DNA of 64,000 bases from NCBI RefSeq assembly GCF_001695575.1, contig NZ_LUAX01000001.1, positions 496,001-560,000 on the forward strand, written 5' to 3'. Within the stretch, counting starts at the first letter, position 1. Each line of letters begins with the position of its first letter. A program made the translations under genes and the position numbers. Of this stretch, positions 21,116 to 30,150 are shown one piece after another. This DNA comes from Vibrio europaeus (GTDB lineage Bacteria; Pseudomonadota; Gammaproteobacteria; Enterobacterales; Vibrionaceae). The notes beneath the pieces were generated by a model. The model was not told the DNA's origin, searched no databases, and worked only from the letters and a program-made list of their open reading frames with translations.

Positions 21116-21337
21116 TTATTTTGCTGGTTGAGCCTCAACCGGAACCACAGAGCTAGCGTGGTAGCCTTTAGGTCCTTCTTCGACTTCAAAACTCACTTGT
21201 TGGCCAGCTTTCAGAGTACGATAACCGTCCATTTTAATGGTGGAGTAGTGCGCGAACACATCACCATCTTCTCCCTCTGGACAAATAAAACCAAATCCTT
21301 TGGCGTTGTTAAACCATTTTACTGTACCTGTAGCCAT
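21116..21337 (-). CDS. cspD: Cold-shock-like protein CspD
   Basis: Small single-stranded nucleic-acid binding protein; the E. coli homologue is made in stationary phase and inhibits replication. The 73 residues form one cold-shock domain with RNP1 KGFGFI and RNP2 VFAHY. An ATG at 21346 is also in frame, but GAGGGA lies about 8 bases before the ATG at 21337 and the resulting protein begins [14 protein letters not shown] like its relatives. It is divergent from clpS-clpA, the conserved arrangement in gamma-proteobacteria. Confidence 0.95.
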   Translation of the reverse strand: MATGTVKWFNNAKGFGFICPEGEDGDVFAHYSTIKMDGYRTLKAGQQVSFEVEEGPKGYHASSVVPVEAQPAK

Positions 21338-21801
21338 GCTATACATCCCTCATGCATATTGTTACTGATGTTGTTTAAGTGCTTACATTGAATCCTTGTA
21401 AACAGAAAGTGAATTATCATTCAGCCGCTGCCAAATTTTTAGTCACTATTTGACCAATGTAGCCAATGATTGGTCACAGTCAATAGGAAAAAGGTATTAT
21501 AGTCTACATATTTGCAAACAAATCACTTTTGAGATTTACATTTTTGCAACTTGCAAACTACTCAATTGAGCCCAAGTATAGACGTTGTGAATGGTTTTTG
21601 GTTTCTTTTTAATCAATTAGATACAGCTCTTCCGATAAGTGAAATCTTTTATTTGCAGCGACTCAAATGCTGCATTAGTCTCTAAGTAAGGACAAAATTT
21701 TTTAGAAGTATTTTGTTCTAAATAGTAAGAACTAAATTCAAAACTTTCGCTCCATGAAGTGGTAAAATTAACAGAGACAAAAACATTAACAACGATTAGT
21801 C
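21338..21801. other. cspD-clpS divergent intergenic region (464 bp)
   Basis: No gene seen. AT-rich sequence that must hold the promoters of both divergent units. The clearest structure is a perfect 8-bp inverted repeat at 21451-21476, followed by a candidate -10 TATTAT near 21500. Confidence 0.7.
21451..21476. promoter_or_regulatory. Perfect 8-bp inverted repeat between cspD and clpS
   Basis: TGACCAAT and ATTGGTCA with a 10-bp spacer. The right arm overlaps a possible -35 (TTGGTC). A candidate operator for a dimeric regulator; the protein is not identified. Confidence 0.45.
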
Positions 21802-22122
21802 ATGAGCAAACATTTTGAATGGGTCACTCCCGGATCCGATCTGCTGGAGTTAGAAAAAACAAAAGTTAAGCCACCATCTATGTATAACGTCGTGTTAAAC
21901 AACGATGATTACACTCCGATGGACTTTGTGATTGAAATCCTAGAGCGCTTTTTTTCTATGGATATCGACAAGGCGACACAAGTGATGCTCAAGGTGCATT
22001 ATGAAGGCAAGGCAATTTGTGGCACGTATACTGCAGAAGTTGCTGAGACGAAGGTAGCGCAAGTTACTATGTATTCCAAAGAGAATGAGCATCCTTTGCT
22101 TTGTACAATGGAACAAGCATAA
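21802..22122 (+). CDS. clpS: ATP-dependent Clp protease adaptor ClpS
   Basis: Adaptor that delivers N-degron substrates to ClpAP. The 106 residues show a flexible N-terminal tail, then the ClpS core with [20 protein letters not shown] (N-end residue pocket) and [20 protein letters not shown]. It is followed 42 bp later by clpA, which has its own perfect ribosome site. Length and order match the conserved clpS-clpA operon. Confidence 0.97.
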   Translation: MSKHFEWVTPGSDLLELEKTKVKPPSMYNVVLNNDDYTPMDFVIEILERFFSMDIDKATQVMLKVHYEGKAICGTYTAEVAETKVAQVTMYSKENEHPLLCTMEQA

Positions 22123-22164
22123 CGCTTGTTCGAGCAACCTAAGTTGTTCTTAAAGGAGGTACTT

Positions 22165-24435
22165 ATGCTGAATAAAGAATTGGAGTCGAGTCTGAACGGC
22201 GCATTTGCTCGCGCTAGAGACAAAAGACATGAGTTTATGACCGTCGAGCACCTCCTGTTAGCATTGCTAGAAAACGATGCTGCGCGAGAGGCCCTGCAAG
22301 CGTGTCAGGCAGATATCGAGGCCCTTCGCGGTGAACTCGATGTATTCATTGATCAAACTACACCTCTTATCCCAGAAAACGACGAAACTCGCGAAACGCA
22401 ACCCACTTTGAGTTTCCAACGCGTTTTGCAAAGAGCTGTGTTCCATGTTCAGTCATCAGGACGCAGTGAAGTCACAGGCGCAAATGTGCTAGTGGCCATT
22501 TTTAGTGAACAAGAATCTCATGCCGCTTACCTTCTTAAGAAAAATGATATTAGCCGCCTAGATATTGTTAATTTTATCTCTCATGGTATTACCAAAGCCT
22601 CTAGCTCAGGCGACGAACCATCTTCTTCAGATTCCTTTGGTAGTGAGAGCGTCGAAGAAACTGGTTCAGAAGAACGTCTAGAAAGTTTCGCAACCAACTT
22701 GAATCAGCTCGCTAAACAAGGCCAGATCGACCCACTGATAGGGCGTGATAAAGAGTTAGAGCGCACTATTCAGGTCTTGTGTCGTCGCCGTAAAAATAAC
22801 CCGCTACTTGTTGGTGAAGCCGGTGTGGGTAAAACAGCGATCGCTGAAGGTCTTGCTTGGAGAATTGTAGAAGGCCAAGTCCCTGACATTATCGCCGATA
22901 GCGTTATCTACTCGTTAGATATCGGCTCACTTCTTGCGGGCACTAAATACCGTGGTGATTTCGAGAAACGCTTTAAAGCCATTTTGAAGCAGCTTGAAAA
23001 GGAAGAAGATGCGATTCTATTTATCGACGAGATCCACACCATTATCGGTGCGGGTGCGGCTTCTGGTGGTCAAGTTGATGCTGCCAATTTAATTAAACCT
23101 CTATTAAGTAGCGGTAAGTTACGCTGTATCGGTTCGACAACTTATCAAGAGTACAGCAACATCTTTGAGAAAGAGAGAGCGCTGTCTCGACGCTTCCAGA
23201 AGATTGATATTGTTGAGCCATCTCTAGATGACACCACTAAGATCTTGATCGGTCTGAAACCTAAGTATGAAGCTCACCATGAAGTGCGCTACACCAATAA
23301 AGCACTTCGCGCTGCGGTTGAGCTTTCTGCCAAATACATCAATGAACGTCATTTGCCTGATAAAGCGATCGATGTGATTGATGAAGCGGGGGCACGTAGT
23401 CGTCTAGCTCCAGCGAGTCGTCGTAAGAAAACAGTTGGCGTAGCCGATATCGAGGCGATGGTCGCTAAAATGGCTCGTATCCCAGAGAAATCTGTTTCAT
23501 CATCAGACAAAGAGATTTTGCAAAATCTTGATGAGAAGATGAAGATGCTGGTGTTTGGACAAGATGATGCGATTGATGTACTGAGTGAAGCGATCAAGCT
23601 GACTCGTGCGGGTCTTGGCGCAGACAATAAACCAGTAGGCTCATTCCTGTTTGCAGGACCTACAGGGGTGGGTAAAACTGAAGTCACTGTTCAGCTTTCT
23701 AAATTACTAGGTATCGAACTGCTTCGCTTCGATATGTCTGAGTATGGTGAACGTCACTCAGTTAGCCGCTTGATTGGTGCGCCTCCTGGCTATGTTGGTT
23801 ATGACCAAGGCGGTCTGCTCACTGATGCGGTGATCAAACATCCTCACTCTGTTGTGCTACTTGATGAAATTGAGAAAGCTCACCCAGATATCTTTAATCT
23901 GCTATTGCAGGTCATGGACAACGGTACACTGACTGACAACAACGGTCGTAAAGCGGATTTTCGCAACGTTATTGTCGTGATGACGACGAACGCGGGCGTT
24001 CAGATGACAGAGAAGAAATCGATCGGCTTGATCCAACAAGATCATAGTCACGATGCTATGTCTGAAATCAAGAAGGTATTTACCCCAGAGTTCCGCAACC
24101 GTCTGGATAACATCATCTGGTTCAATAGCTTAGATGAGCATGTAATCCACCAAGTTGTCGATAAGTTCATCGTAGAGTTGCAAGCTCAACTTGATGTACG
24201 TGGCGTGTCGCTTGAAGTATCAGATGATGCTCGCCACTGGTTAGCGCTGAAAGGTTATGATAAGGCGATGGGTGCTCGCCCAATGGGTCGAGTGATTCAA
24301 GATCAGGTTAAGAAGCCTCTGGCTAATGAACTGCTGTTTGGCTCTTTGATTGATGGCGGTACGGTGAAAGTTGACCTCAAAGGCGATGAGCTTAAGTTTA
24401 AATACTTAAGTGAGAAAGAAGCCGCTATTCATTAA
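22165..24435 (+). CDS. clpA: ATP-dependent Clp protease ATP-binding subunit ClpA
   Basis: Hsp100 unfoldase that feeds proteins to ClpP. The 756 residues have two N-terminal Clp repeats (about 1-150), a first AAA+ domain with Walker [14 protein letters not shown] and Walker [10 protein letters not shown], and a second AAA+ domain with [13 protein letters not shown] and [11 protein letters not shown]. The start at 22165 is set by the near-ideal AAAGGAGGT; upstream in-frame codons belong to the linker after clpS. A strong terminator follows. Confidence 0.98.
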   Translation: MLNKELESSLNGAFARARDKRHEFMTVEHLLLALLENDAAREALQACQADIEALRGELDVFIDQTTPLIPENDETRETQPTLSFQRVLQRAVFHVQSSGRSEVTGANVLVAIFSEQESHAAYLLKKNDISRLDIVNFISHGITKASSSGDEPSSSDSFGSESVEETGSEERLESFATNLNQLAKQGQIDPLIGRDKELERTIQVLCRRRKNNPLLVGEAGVGKTAIAEGLAWRIVEGQVPDIIADSVIYSLDIGSLLAGTKYRGDFEKRFKAILKQLEKEEDAILFIDEIHTIIGAGAASGGQVDAANLIKPLLSSGKLRCIGSTTYQEYSNIFEKERALSRRFQKIDIVEPSLDDTTKILIGLKPKYEAHHEVRYTNKALRAAVELSAKYINERHLPDKAIDVIDEAGARSRLAPASRRKKTVGVADIEAMVAKMARIPEKSVSSSDKEILQNLDEKMKMLVFGQDDAIDVLSEAIKLTRAGLGADNKPVGSFLFAGPTGVGKTEVTVQLSKLLGIELLRFDMSEYGERHSVSRLIGAPPGYVGYDQGGLLTDAVIKHPHSVVLLDEIEKAHPDIFNLLLQVMDNGTLTDNNGRKADFRNVIVVMTTNAGVQMTEKKSIGLIQQDHSHDAMSEIKKVFTPEFRNRLDNIIWFNSLDEHVIHQVVDKFIVELQAQLDVRGVSLEVSDDARHWLALKGYDKAMGARPMGRVIQDQVKKPLANELLFGSLIDGGTVKVDLKGDELKFKYLSEKEAAIH

Positions 24436-24456
24436 CCATCTTAGATAGGTAAACCT

Positions 24457-24488
24457 AAGCCGGAGCAACTGCTCCGGCTTTTTTATTT
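24457..24488 (+). terminator. Intrinsic terminator of clpSA
   Basis: Ten-bp stem aagccggagc / gctccggctt with loop aact and a T run, 21 bp past the clpA stop. Confidence 0.93.
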
Positions 24489-24515
24489 GTGTAATTTTAG
24501 AAAGTCAGAGGGTGT

Positions 24516-25151
24516 CTAACAAAACACTTTTTTTAGTATGGCATATGATTCATCAATTTCTGAAGGAACGGCTTGTTCGGTTTGGAATCCAAGGGCAGGA
24601 TAAGTTTTGATTCTTTCGAAGTCACCAAGCATAGCTGTGACGACCATATCCAAATCGATCTCGTCATTGAAATAGTCACAAAATGGAGTTTTTGGCGATG
24701 TTACGCAAACGTGTTGGTAAGGGGCTGGCCATTGTTTCGCAAACGTTGCGTACGTACGCCTTTCCATATAGGGCTTTTGAACTAAGATAAATGACTGAAA
24801 TTCTTCACCTGATTTCTTCATTAGCTGATAAGTAAGCTGAACGTTCTCGCCAGTATTGGTTGCTCTGTCTTCGATAAGGATGCTGTCCGCAGGCACGCCC
24901 ATATCACGTGCCACGTTGGCAAAGGTTTGGGCTTCGGATGATTCAAACACACCTTCGGTAAGGCGTCCTACACCTCCAGAGAAAACAAGCTTTTTGGCCC
25001 ATCCTTGTAGAAACAATTGAGCGGCATACTCTGCGACTCTTATATCATTGCTACCCAACACAAAAATACAGTCTGATTTTTTTAGCGTGTGGCTGAGCTG
25101 CATATAAGACCAAAGCCGTTCAATGTGTTGATATAGTTTTAGCTGACTCAT
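24516..25151 (-). CDS. YdcF family protein (DUF218)
   Basis: Protein of 211 residues of the DUF218 (SanA/ElyC/YdcF) fold, whose members bind nucleotides or take part in envelope biology; the exact role is unknown. Motifs seen are CIFVLGSNDIRVAEYA, KLVFSGGVGRLTEG, and EDRATNTGENV (the conserved Asn/Thr/Glu cluster). It has no membrane segment, unlike ElyC, so a soluble YdcF type is preferred. It is the last gene of a LysR-SDR-YdcF unit on the minus strand, 17 bp after the SDR gene, with GAGGG before the ATG. Confidence 0.85.
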   Translation of the reverse strand: MSQLKLYQHIERLWSYMQLSHTLKKSDCIFVLGSNDIRVAEYAAQLFLQGWAKKLVFSGGVGRLTEGVFESSEAQTFANVARDMGVPADSILIEDRATNTGENVQLTYQLMKKSGEEFQSFILVQKPYMERRTYATFAKQWPAPYQHVCVTSPKTPFCDYFNDEIDLDMVVTAMLGDFERIKTYPALGFQTEQAVPSEIDESYAILKKVFC

Positions 25152-25168
25152 GAATTGCCCTCTGGTCG

Positions 25169-25990
25169 TTAAACCAACTCTAATGTGTGCTGGTAGTGGA
25201 AGCGATAGCCTAGGTTCACCAACTTATTGGAGATAATTTTTTTGTCCGGATGCTGGGTAATGGTCGGCAGAGGTTCAGTCGATCCGACACTATCTAAAGC
25301 CGCTTGATAAAACTCTGCTTTGCTCACCGTGTTAGGCGTCGTCGCGTTAACGACTTCAGAAGTATTGTTCAAAGCCATAAAACTGACTGCACCAATCGCG
25401 TCTTGTAAGTGAATCATGTTGGCTGGGGCCAGCTCGCTGACTTGTTTTAGTTTGCTAGTAAACCGAGAAGGGTGACGGTCTGGGCCAACCAATCCGCTGC
25501 ATCGCACAATGGCAAACTTCAGTCCTGAGCTTATCAGTGCATTCTCGGCTTGAAGCATAATGGTGGCGTTGTCACTAAAATCAGGGTTTCCTTCAGCGAT
25601 GGCAAGGGAGGCGTCTTCTTCAGCCATGTCAGTGGCAAGGCTAGGGTATACAGTGGTTGAACTAACCATGATTACGCGAGACACACCGTTCTGTTTTGCA
25701 GCTTCAATCAGCGCTTTCCATTGAGTGACGTATTGCTGCCCACCGCCTTTACGAAACCCGGGAGGAAAACAGCCTATAACAATTTCGCAAGGGGCATTAA
25801 TCAGGTGTGTGCTAAGTTCTGCTTCCCCATTATTGAGATCGCATTTAAAACCTTCGAGCCCCGCTTTTTTTAGCGCGTCAACGCCCCCAGAAGTGGTTTT
25901 GCTTACATACACTTTATGACCAATAGACGTCAAATACTGAGCTAAAGGCTTTCCAAGCCAACCGCCTCCGACAATTGAGAGTGTTTTCAT
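25169..25990 (-). CDS. SDR-like NAD(P)-dependent epimerase/reductase (YeeZ-like)
   Basis: Putative nucleotide-sugar-epimerase-like oxidoreductase, 273 residues. The N-terminal dinucleotide motif is SIVGGGWLGKPLAQYL; VIMVSSTTVYPS follows, with the Ser and Tyr typical of SDR enzymes. Substrate unknown. Its ATG overlaps the stop of the LysR gene (ATGA, 4 bp shared), so the two are translationally coupled, and YdcF follows closely. Confidence 0.85.
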   Translation of the reverse strand: MKTLSIVGGGWLGKPLAQYLTSIGHKVYVSKTTSGGVDALKKAGLEGFKCDLNNGEAELSTHLINAPCEIVIGCFPPGFRKGGGQQYVTQWKALIEAAKQNGVSRVIMVSSTTVYPSLATDMAEEDASLAIAEGNPDFSDNATIMLQAENALISSGLKFAIVRCSGLVGPDRHPSRFTSKLKQVSELAPANMIHLQDAIGAVSFMALNNTSEVVNATTPNTVSKAEFYQAALDSVGSTEPLPTITQHPDKKIISNKLVNLGYRFHYQHTLELV

Positions 25991-26877
25991 TCCTGCGTCC
26001 TTGATAGTAGCTTACGTAGTTCACTGCGTAAGAGTTGGTGTATCGGCTTAAAGCCGTAGCCTTGATGCTGTATTACGTCGACATTCGCTTGCCAGCAAAG
26101 CTGTTCGTAGCGCACTGGAATTCGGGTGATTTTTCCACTCTCTTCATACGCAGAAGCGATATGAGTAGGTAAGAATCCCCATCCAAATCCTTTACTGATT
26201 AATTCCAATAGTACGTAGTAGCTGTCCGCATACCATAGCTCTGGACTATGAGCTTGCTGGAATCCACTTACTTTGGCATTTCTTGAGCGTAACAACAACT
26301 GCCTATGAAGCAAGAGTTGGTCGATGTTTTCGGAGAGCTGATTTGCAAGTGGGTGTGTCTGACCAACATAGAGGTCAAATTCAATGTGACCGACGGATTC
26401 AAAGTCGATGTTGGGTGGAAGCTCTATCTCTGAAAATACCAGACCAGTCGTGACACGCTTCTCGGCGACCAATTCGATAATATCGATACTGGAAGCGACG
26501 AGAATTTCTACTTTTAGATTTGGAAACGTCGAGGATACGGTCTCAAGTGCGTGCGAGAAATTCTCTACTGGTATACCTTCATCGATGGCGATGCTGATGC
26601 TCGACTCTTCGTCCTTAAACAGTGAGGCTGAGCACTCTACTAAGCGCTTATGCTGCTTTAGGGTGGCGTTGGCATGAGGAAGCAGCTTTTTACCTTCTTC
26701 GGTTAGCGCAGGGTAGCGCCCGTCTCGATTAAACAGTTCGACGCCACAATCGAGCTCAAGGTTCATAATATGCTGACTGATGGCGGATTGAACTTTACCC
26801 GCCTTTCGTGCGGCTGCTGAAAAGGAGCCAGTTTCAACGGTGGCAACAAAAGCCTCTAACTGCTCAATACTAAACAT
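25987..26877 (-). CDS. LysR-family transcriptional regulator, divergent from PACE efflux gene
   Basis: DNA-binding regulator, 296 residues: N-terminal winged helix (about 1-60; FVATVETGSFSAAARKAGKVQSAIS) and a C-terminal periplasmic-binding-like effector domain. It is divergent from a PACE efflux transporter across 89 bp, an arrangement known for AceR/AceI in Acinetobacter, and first in an operon with an SDR and a YdcF protein. A T-N11-A LysR box lies in the shared promoter region. The inducer is unknown; a polyamine or biocide would fit what is known of PACE pumps. Confidence 0.92.
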   Translation of the reverse strand: MFSIEQLEAFVATVETGSFSAAARKAGKVQSAISQHIMNLELDCGVELFNRDGRYPALTEEGKKLLPHANATLKQHKRLVECSASLFKDEESSISIAIDEGIPVENFSHALETVSSTFPNLKVEILVASSIDIIELVAEKRVTTGLVFSEIELPPNIDFESVGHIEFDLYVGQTHPLANQLSENIDQLLLHRQLLLRSRNAKVSGFQQAHSPELWYADSYYVLLELISKGFGWGFLPTHIASAYEESGKITRIPVRYEQLCWQANVDVIQHQGYGFKPIHQLLRSELRKLLSRTQE

Positions 26878-26910
26878 ATCGTTTTTACTGATGGTATCTA
26901 ACTTTTAAGT

Positions 26911-26925
26911 ATCTCGATTATAGAT
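26911..26925. promoter_or_regulatory. Candidate LysR-type operator (T-N11-A)
   Basis: ATCTCGATTATAGAT, a 15-bp imperfect palindrome with T-N11-A spacing, in the 89-bp divergent region between the LysR gene and the PACE transporter gene. Confidence 0.45.
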
Positions 26926-26966
26926 GAATATACGCCCACTGTTTGTGATTAAAGAGAGAAAATATT

Positions 26967-27386
26967 ATGCAAACTAAAGAACGTATCTTCCACGCACTAT
27001 TTTTTGAGCTGATTGCCTTAGCACTCATTATTCCCGTAGCGTCTATGTTTTCAGGAAAAGGGGCGAGTGAGTTGGTTGTGGTTGGCGTCGGGCTGAGTTT
27101 GTTTACCGTAGTGTGGAACTATTTTTACAACATTGGCTTTGACCGTCTATGCCAAACGCCTAGATCTGAACGATCACTATCAACCCGTATTTGGCATACG
27201 GTCGGCTTTGAGGGAGGGTTGATTTTCATTACCTTACCGACGATAGCTTGGTTCTTAAATATTACTTACTTCCAGGCACTTATGCTTGAAGCAGGGTTTC
27301 TCGTGTTCTTTTTCTTTTACGCGACTGGCTTCAACTGGCTCTACGATCGTCTTCAACCATACAAATGGTGCTTTGAGCGCGCCTAG
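26967..27386 (+). CDS. PACE family multidrug efflux transporter
   Basis: Small inner-membrane proton-coupled exporter of the proteobacterial antimicrobial compound efflux family (AceI-like). The 139 residues contain two bacterial transmembrane pair domains, with the matching repeats RIFHALFFE (about 6-14) and RIWHTVGFE (about 76-84). The first repeat ends in a membrane Glu, known in AceI to be essential for proton coupling. Four TM helices are evident. The nearby divergent LysR gene is its probable regulator. Substrates such as chlorhexidine or polyamines are inferred from family members. Confidence 0.93.
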   Translation: MQTKERIFHALFFELIALALIIPVASMFSGKGASELVVVGVGLSLFTVVWNYFYNIGFDRLCQTPRSERSLSTRIWHTVGFEGGLIFITLPTIAWFLNITYFQALMLEAGFLVFFFFYATGFNWLYDRLQPYKWCFERA

Positions 27387-27452
27387 ATAAATAAACCACT
27401 ATGCCTATTATTAACTATGTAGGTGGTGTCTGCCTGCGAGTTAGAGGTGTGC

Positions 27453-28232
27453 ATGAAGTGGTTGTTAGCGGTAGTACTCATTGTCAGCGTATTTCCTAGT
27501 GGGGCGACTCAGCGAGTCTATATGACGTCACTTGAGTGGCCCCCGTATTCAGGAGAAGAACTCGAAGGGTATGGCCTGTCTGTTGCAGTTGCACGTGAAG
27601 CGTTTGCTGCAATGGGGTATGAGCTTATTATTGAATTCAAACCTTGGGTACGTGCTGTCGCGCTTGCTAGCAAAAGCGATAAGTATGTTGGCTACTTTCC
27701 TGAATATTACTTTAAAACCGACGATTTTGTTTTCTCTGACTCTATTGGCAGTGGACCGTTAGGACTGGTTGAAAACATCAAATTTCCGATTAAGTGGAGC
27801 TCACTGGAAGATCTAACCTTATACCGAATTGGTGTTGTTCAAGGGTATGTGAACACGGCTGAGTTTGACTTGTTGGTTGAAGAAGGAATGATTCAGGTAG
27901 AAGCTTCAGCTAATGATATACGTAATATCTATAAAGTGGCTAAAGGACGACTCGATGCCGCGGTTATCGACTCAAATGTACTCGACTATCTTATTGGCAT
28001 TGATCCTAGGTCAGACATGCTAGGTAATCGCCTTAAAATGAATGGCCGTTTGCTTGAGAGTAAAGAGCTGTATTTGGCATTCAAAAACACGCCAGAGGGA
28101 CACAACTGGCGTGATGTATTTAATGAGGGTTTAAAGAAAATTGATGTTTCGTCTATTGTTGAGAGATACAACCGCTATCTCTCGACAACTGAAGGCATCC
28201 ATTCTCCAATTTTGCCTTTTCGCGCTAACTAG
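27453..28232 (+). CDS. Periplasmic solute-binding protein family 3 (amino-acid-type)
   Basis: Exported protein of 259 residues with a signal peptide (MKWLLAVVLIVSVFPSGATQ) and an SBP_bac_3 fold recognised by SLEWPPYSGEELEGYGLSV and the KPWVRAVALA segment. No ABC permease or ATPase lies beside it, so it is a stand-alone binding protein; many Vibrio members of this group have no known transporter partner. The frame is open 30 bases further upstream, but AGAGGT precedes the ATG at 27453 and the signal peptide begins there. Its 3' end overlaps the convergent TIGR02647 gene by 8 bp. Confidence 0.87.
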   Translation: MKWLLAVVLIVSVFPSGATQRVYMTSLEWPPYSGEELEGYGLSVAVAREAFAAMGYELIIEFKPWVRAVALASKSDKYVGYFPEYYFKTDDFVFSDSIGSGPLGLVENIKFPIKWSSLEDLTLYRIGVVQGYVNTAEFDLLVEEGMIQVEASANDIRNIYKVAKGRLDAAVIDSNVLDYLIGIDPRSDMLGNRLKMNGRLLESKELYLAFKNTPEGHNWRDVFNEGLKKIDVSSIVERYNRYLSTTEGIHSPILPFRAN

Positions 28233-28458
28233 AAAGGACTCTTAGCGCTTTATCTGCGTGTTCCGCCATTTCGATACCTTCATCGGTCAGGTAGCCGCCG
28301 TCAGGTAAGGTACACAACCCTTTTTCGTAAAGGCGTTGAACTGCTGCCTGCATCTCTTCAGTCGCTTCATGATGAACCTTAATACCCGTCGCAGCACTGC
28401 TGATGTCAAACTGGAGTAAAAGGTTTAGTTCAGACATATGTTCAGGCGTAAATTTCAT
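28225..28458 (-). CDS. TIGR02647 family small protein (predicted DNA-binding)
   Basis: Protein of 77 residues matching the conserved TIGR02647 family of Vibrio, Shewanella and Pseudomonas: ELNLLLQFDISSAATGIKVH at the start and LPDGGYLTDEGIEMAEH in the middle. It is thought to bind DNA, but no function is shown. AAGGA precedes the ATG. Its 3' end overlaps the convergent solute-binding protein gene by 8 bp. Confidence 0.85.
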   Translation of the reverse strand: MKFTPEHMSELNLLLQFDISSAATGIKVHHEATEEMQAAVQRLYEKGLCTLPDGGYLTDEGIEMAEHADKALRVLSS

Positions 28459-28578
28459 ATTTGAATCCTTTTCGAAAGTACTGATTTCAACTTAATCATG
28501 AAGTTACAAATCGGCAATGTTACAAGTTGAGAAGTGTTAGCTAAGCCTTACTTTCGCTATAGGAATCGATAGGATTGA

Positions 28579-28863
28579 TTAGGAGTTGTTCAATCGCATT
28601 GTGATTAGATCAGAATCAAAGATTCTTATCTGATTTTGTTGGTTAGTAGCACGTAGAGTATGTCTTAATGCCGATAATGAATAATAATGGCTATTAATAT
28701 GAAAAATAGGACTAAAGTCGTATGAGAACAAAAAATCGAGACTGATTTGTTTTTTAAGCTGTTGATATAAAAGAACCTTGTTCTCATTATTGAAAACTAA
28801 TTTAGTGATTTTTAGTCGTTGATTTTTAGAGTTTGACACGAGTTTTCTTTCAATTAATAACAT
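28579..28863 (-). CDS. Hypothetical small protein, possible winged-helix domain
   Basis: Open frame of 94 residues not recognised. The C-terminal half (SLSALRHTLRATNQQNQIRI) resembles by eye the recognition-helix region of ToxR/OmpR-type winged helices, which often reads S-L-x(3)-I-x-x-L-R-x-x-L. No good ribosome site is visible before the ATG, and the region is AT-rich. It is divergent from the formate/nitrite channel gene. It could be a regulator of that gene or not expressed. Confidence 0.45.
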   Translation of the reverse strand: MLLIERKLVSNSKNQRLKITKLVFNNENKVLLYQQLKKQISLDFLFSYDFSPIFHINSHYYSLSALRHTLRATNQQNQIRIFDSDLITMRLNNS

Positions 28864-28956
28864 TTTGTTCTGTCAGGTTAATTAACGCTTGTATTTGAAT
28901 AAAAATCGAGTAATTATCCGCCTCCACTAATCCACTTGTTGCAAAATGTTTCACCC

Positions 28957-29805
28957 ATGATGAACTTAAACCACCAGTTTGATTCTCTACTTCCCCCACA
29001 AATGGCTGAGCGCGCTGCTGAAATCGGCGTAGGCAAAGCAACCAAAGATCCGGTTAAATCTTTTTTATTGGCTATTTCAGCAGGTATTCACATTGGTATC
29101 GCTTTCGTCTTTTATACCATCGTGACGACAGGTGCTGGTGATTTACCTTGGGGAATTACTCGCCTTCTCGGTGGGTTAGCCTTTAGCTTGGGGTTGATTC
29201 TAGTGGTCGTGACAGGCGGTGAACTGTTTACTAGTTCGGTGCTGACTTTAGTCGCGCGCGCAAGTGGCAAAATCTCTTGGAAAACGCTGTTTAAGCACTG
29301 GGCAGTCGTGTATGCCGGTAACTTAGTGGGCGCTTTACTACTCGTTATCTGTATGCTTCTGACCAAGCAATACATGTTCGATCATGGCCAAGTGGGTTTG
29401 AATGCAATGGCGATCTCCCAGCACAAACTGCATCACACCTTCCTTTCTGCGGTTGCGCTTGGCGTCATGTGTAATGTTCTAGTGTGTATCGCGGTGTGGA
29501 TGACCTTCAGTGGCCGTACGTTAACTGACAAAATCGCGGTGATGATTCTGCCTGTCGCCATGTTTGTTTCCGCAGGCTTTGAACACTGTATTGCTAACAT
29601 GTTCCAAGTGCCTATGGCTATCGGCATAAAGAATTTTGCCCCGGCGGAATTCTGGCAGATGACAGGTACTAACATTGCCGATTACGCCGACCTAAATATG
29701 ATCGACTTTATTACCCACAACCTAATCCCAGTGACACTTGGCAATATCATTGGCGGTGGCGTTTTCGTTGGTATGTGGTACTGGCTCATCTACCTACGCG
29801 ACTAG
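28957..29805 (+). CDS. focA: Formate/nitrite transporter family channel (FocA-like)
   Basis: Pentameric inner-membrane channel for formate or related small anions, 282 residues with six TM helices. FNT family signatures are AGIHIGIAFVFYTIV, LVVVTGGELFTSSVL, and FEHCIANMFQVPMAI with the conserved pore His. The start is not certain: an upstream TTG pair at 28936 and ATG codons at 28957 and 28960 share the frame and none has a clear ribosome site; 28957 gives the family length. Formate specificity (FocA) is preferred over nitrite (NirC) from length and motifs but is not certain. No pfl gene is adjacent. Confidence 0.88.
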   Translation: MMNLNHQFDSLLPPQMAERAAEIGVGKATKDPVKSFLLAISAGIHIGIAFVFYTIVTTGAGDLPWGITRLLGGLAFSLGLILVVVTGGELFTSSVLTLVARASGKISWKTLFKHWAVVYAGNLVGALLLVICMLLTKQYMFDHGQVGLNAMAISQHKLHHTFLSAVALGVMCNVLVCIAVWMTFSGRTLTDKIAVMILPVAMFVSAGFEHCIANMFQVPMAIGIKNFAPAEFWQMTGTNIADYADLNMIDFITHNLIPVTLGNIIGGGVFVGMWYWLIYLRD

Positions 29806-29824
29806 GTCACTCTCTACTTATTTG

Positions 29825-29850
29825 AAGGCTCACTTAATGTGGGCCTTTTT
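29825..29850 (+). terminator. Intrinsic terminator of the focA-like gene
   Basis: Nine-bp stem aaggctcac / gtgggcctt (one G-U pair), loop ttaat, T run. The T run overlaps the stop codon of the convergent 46-residue gene. Confidence 0.85.
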
Positions 29851-29989
29851 AATGCCAGCTATCTACTTCAGCACTAAAAATCTCTTCTATCGCAACGATC
29901 TGTTCTGGTTCGTCGATCAGCCAATCTTGGGCATTGCTCAGCTCGATCTCTGCAACATCCACACAATGGGTCTTGGTTAGGTTCAGCAT
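29849..29989 (-). CDS. Small acidic protein, 46 residues, unrecognised
   Basis: A minus-strand frame with an almost ideal ribosome site (AAGGAGG, 8 bases before the ATG) encodes an acidic peptide starting MLNLTKTHCVDVAEIELSNA and ending EVDSWH, with one Cys, two Trp and eleven Asp/Glu. It has no membrane segment. It is too short for most gene callers. The strong ribosome site and normal codon usage argue it is real. It lies downstream of the fetB-like gene on the same strand, 217 bp away, and converges on focA. Function unknown. Confidence 0.65.
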   Translation of the reverse strand: MLNLTKTHCVDVAEIELSNAQDWLIDEPEQIVAIEEIFSAEVDSWH

Positions 29990-30150
29990 AACGCCCTCCT
30001 TAGGTTAGCTAGTTTGAACCTAGACGCTTTGAATGACAGTTTTATTACGCTATGCGAATTAAATTATATGCGTATGAATGCAAAGAAAATTTCTATCAAG
30101 ATTTTACTTGAACTCTGGCTAGACCAGTTGTTTCCTATGTATCACCACGG

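Noticed and set aside
28898..28914. FNR-like sequence upstream of the focA-like gene (TTGAATAAAAATCGA)
   Set aside because: Half-site spacing is one base too long and one half is imperfect.
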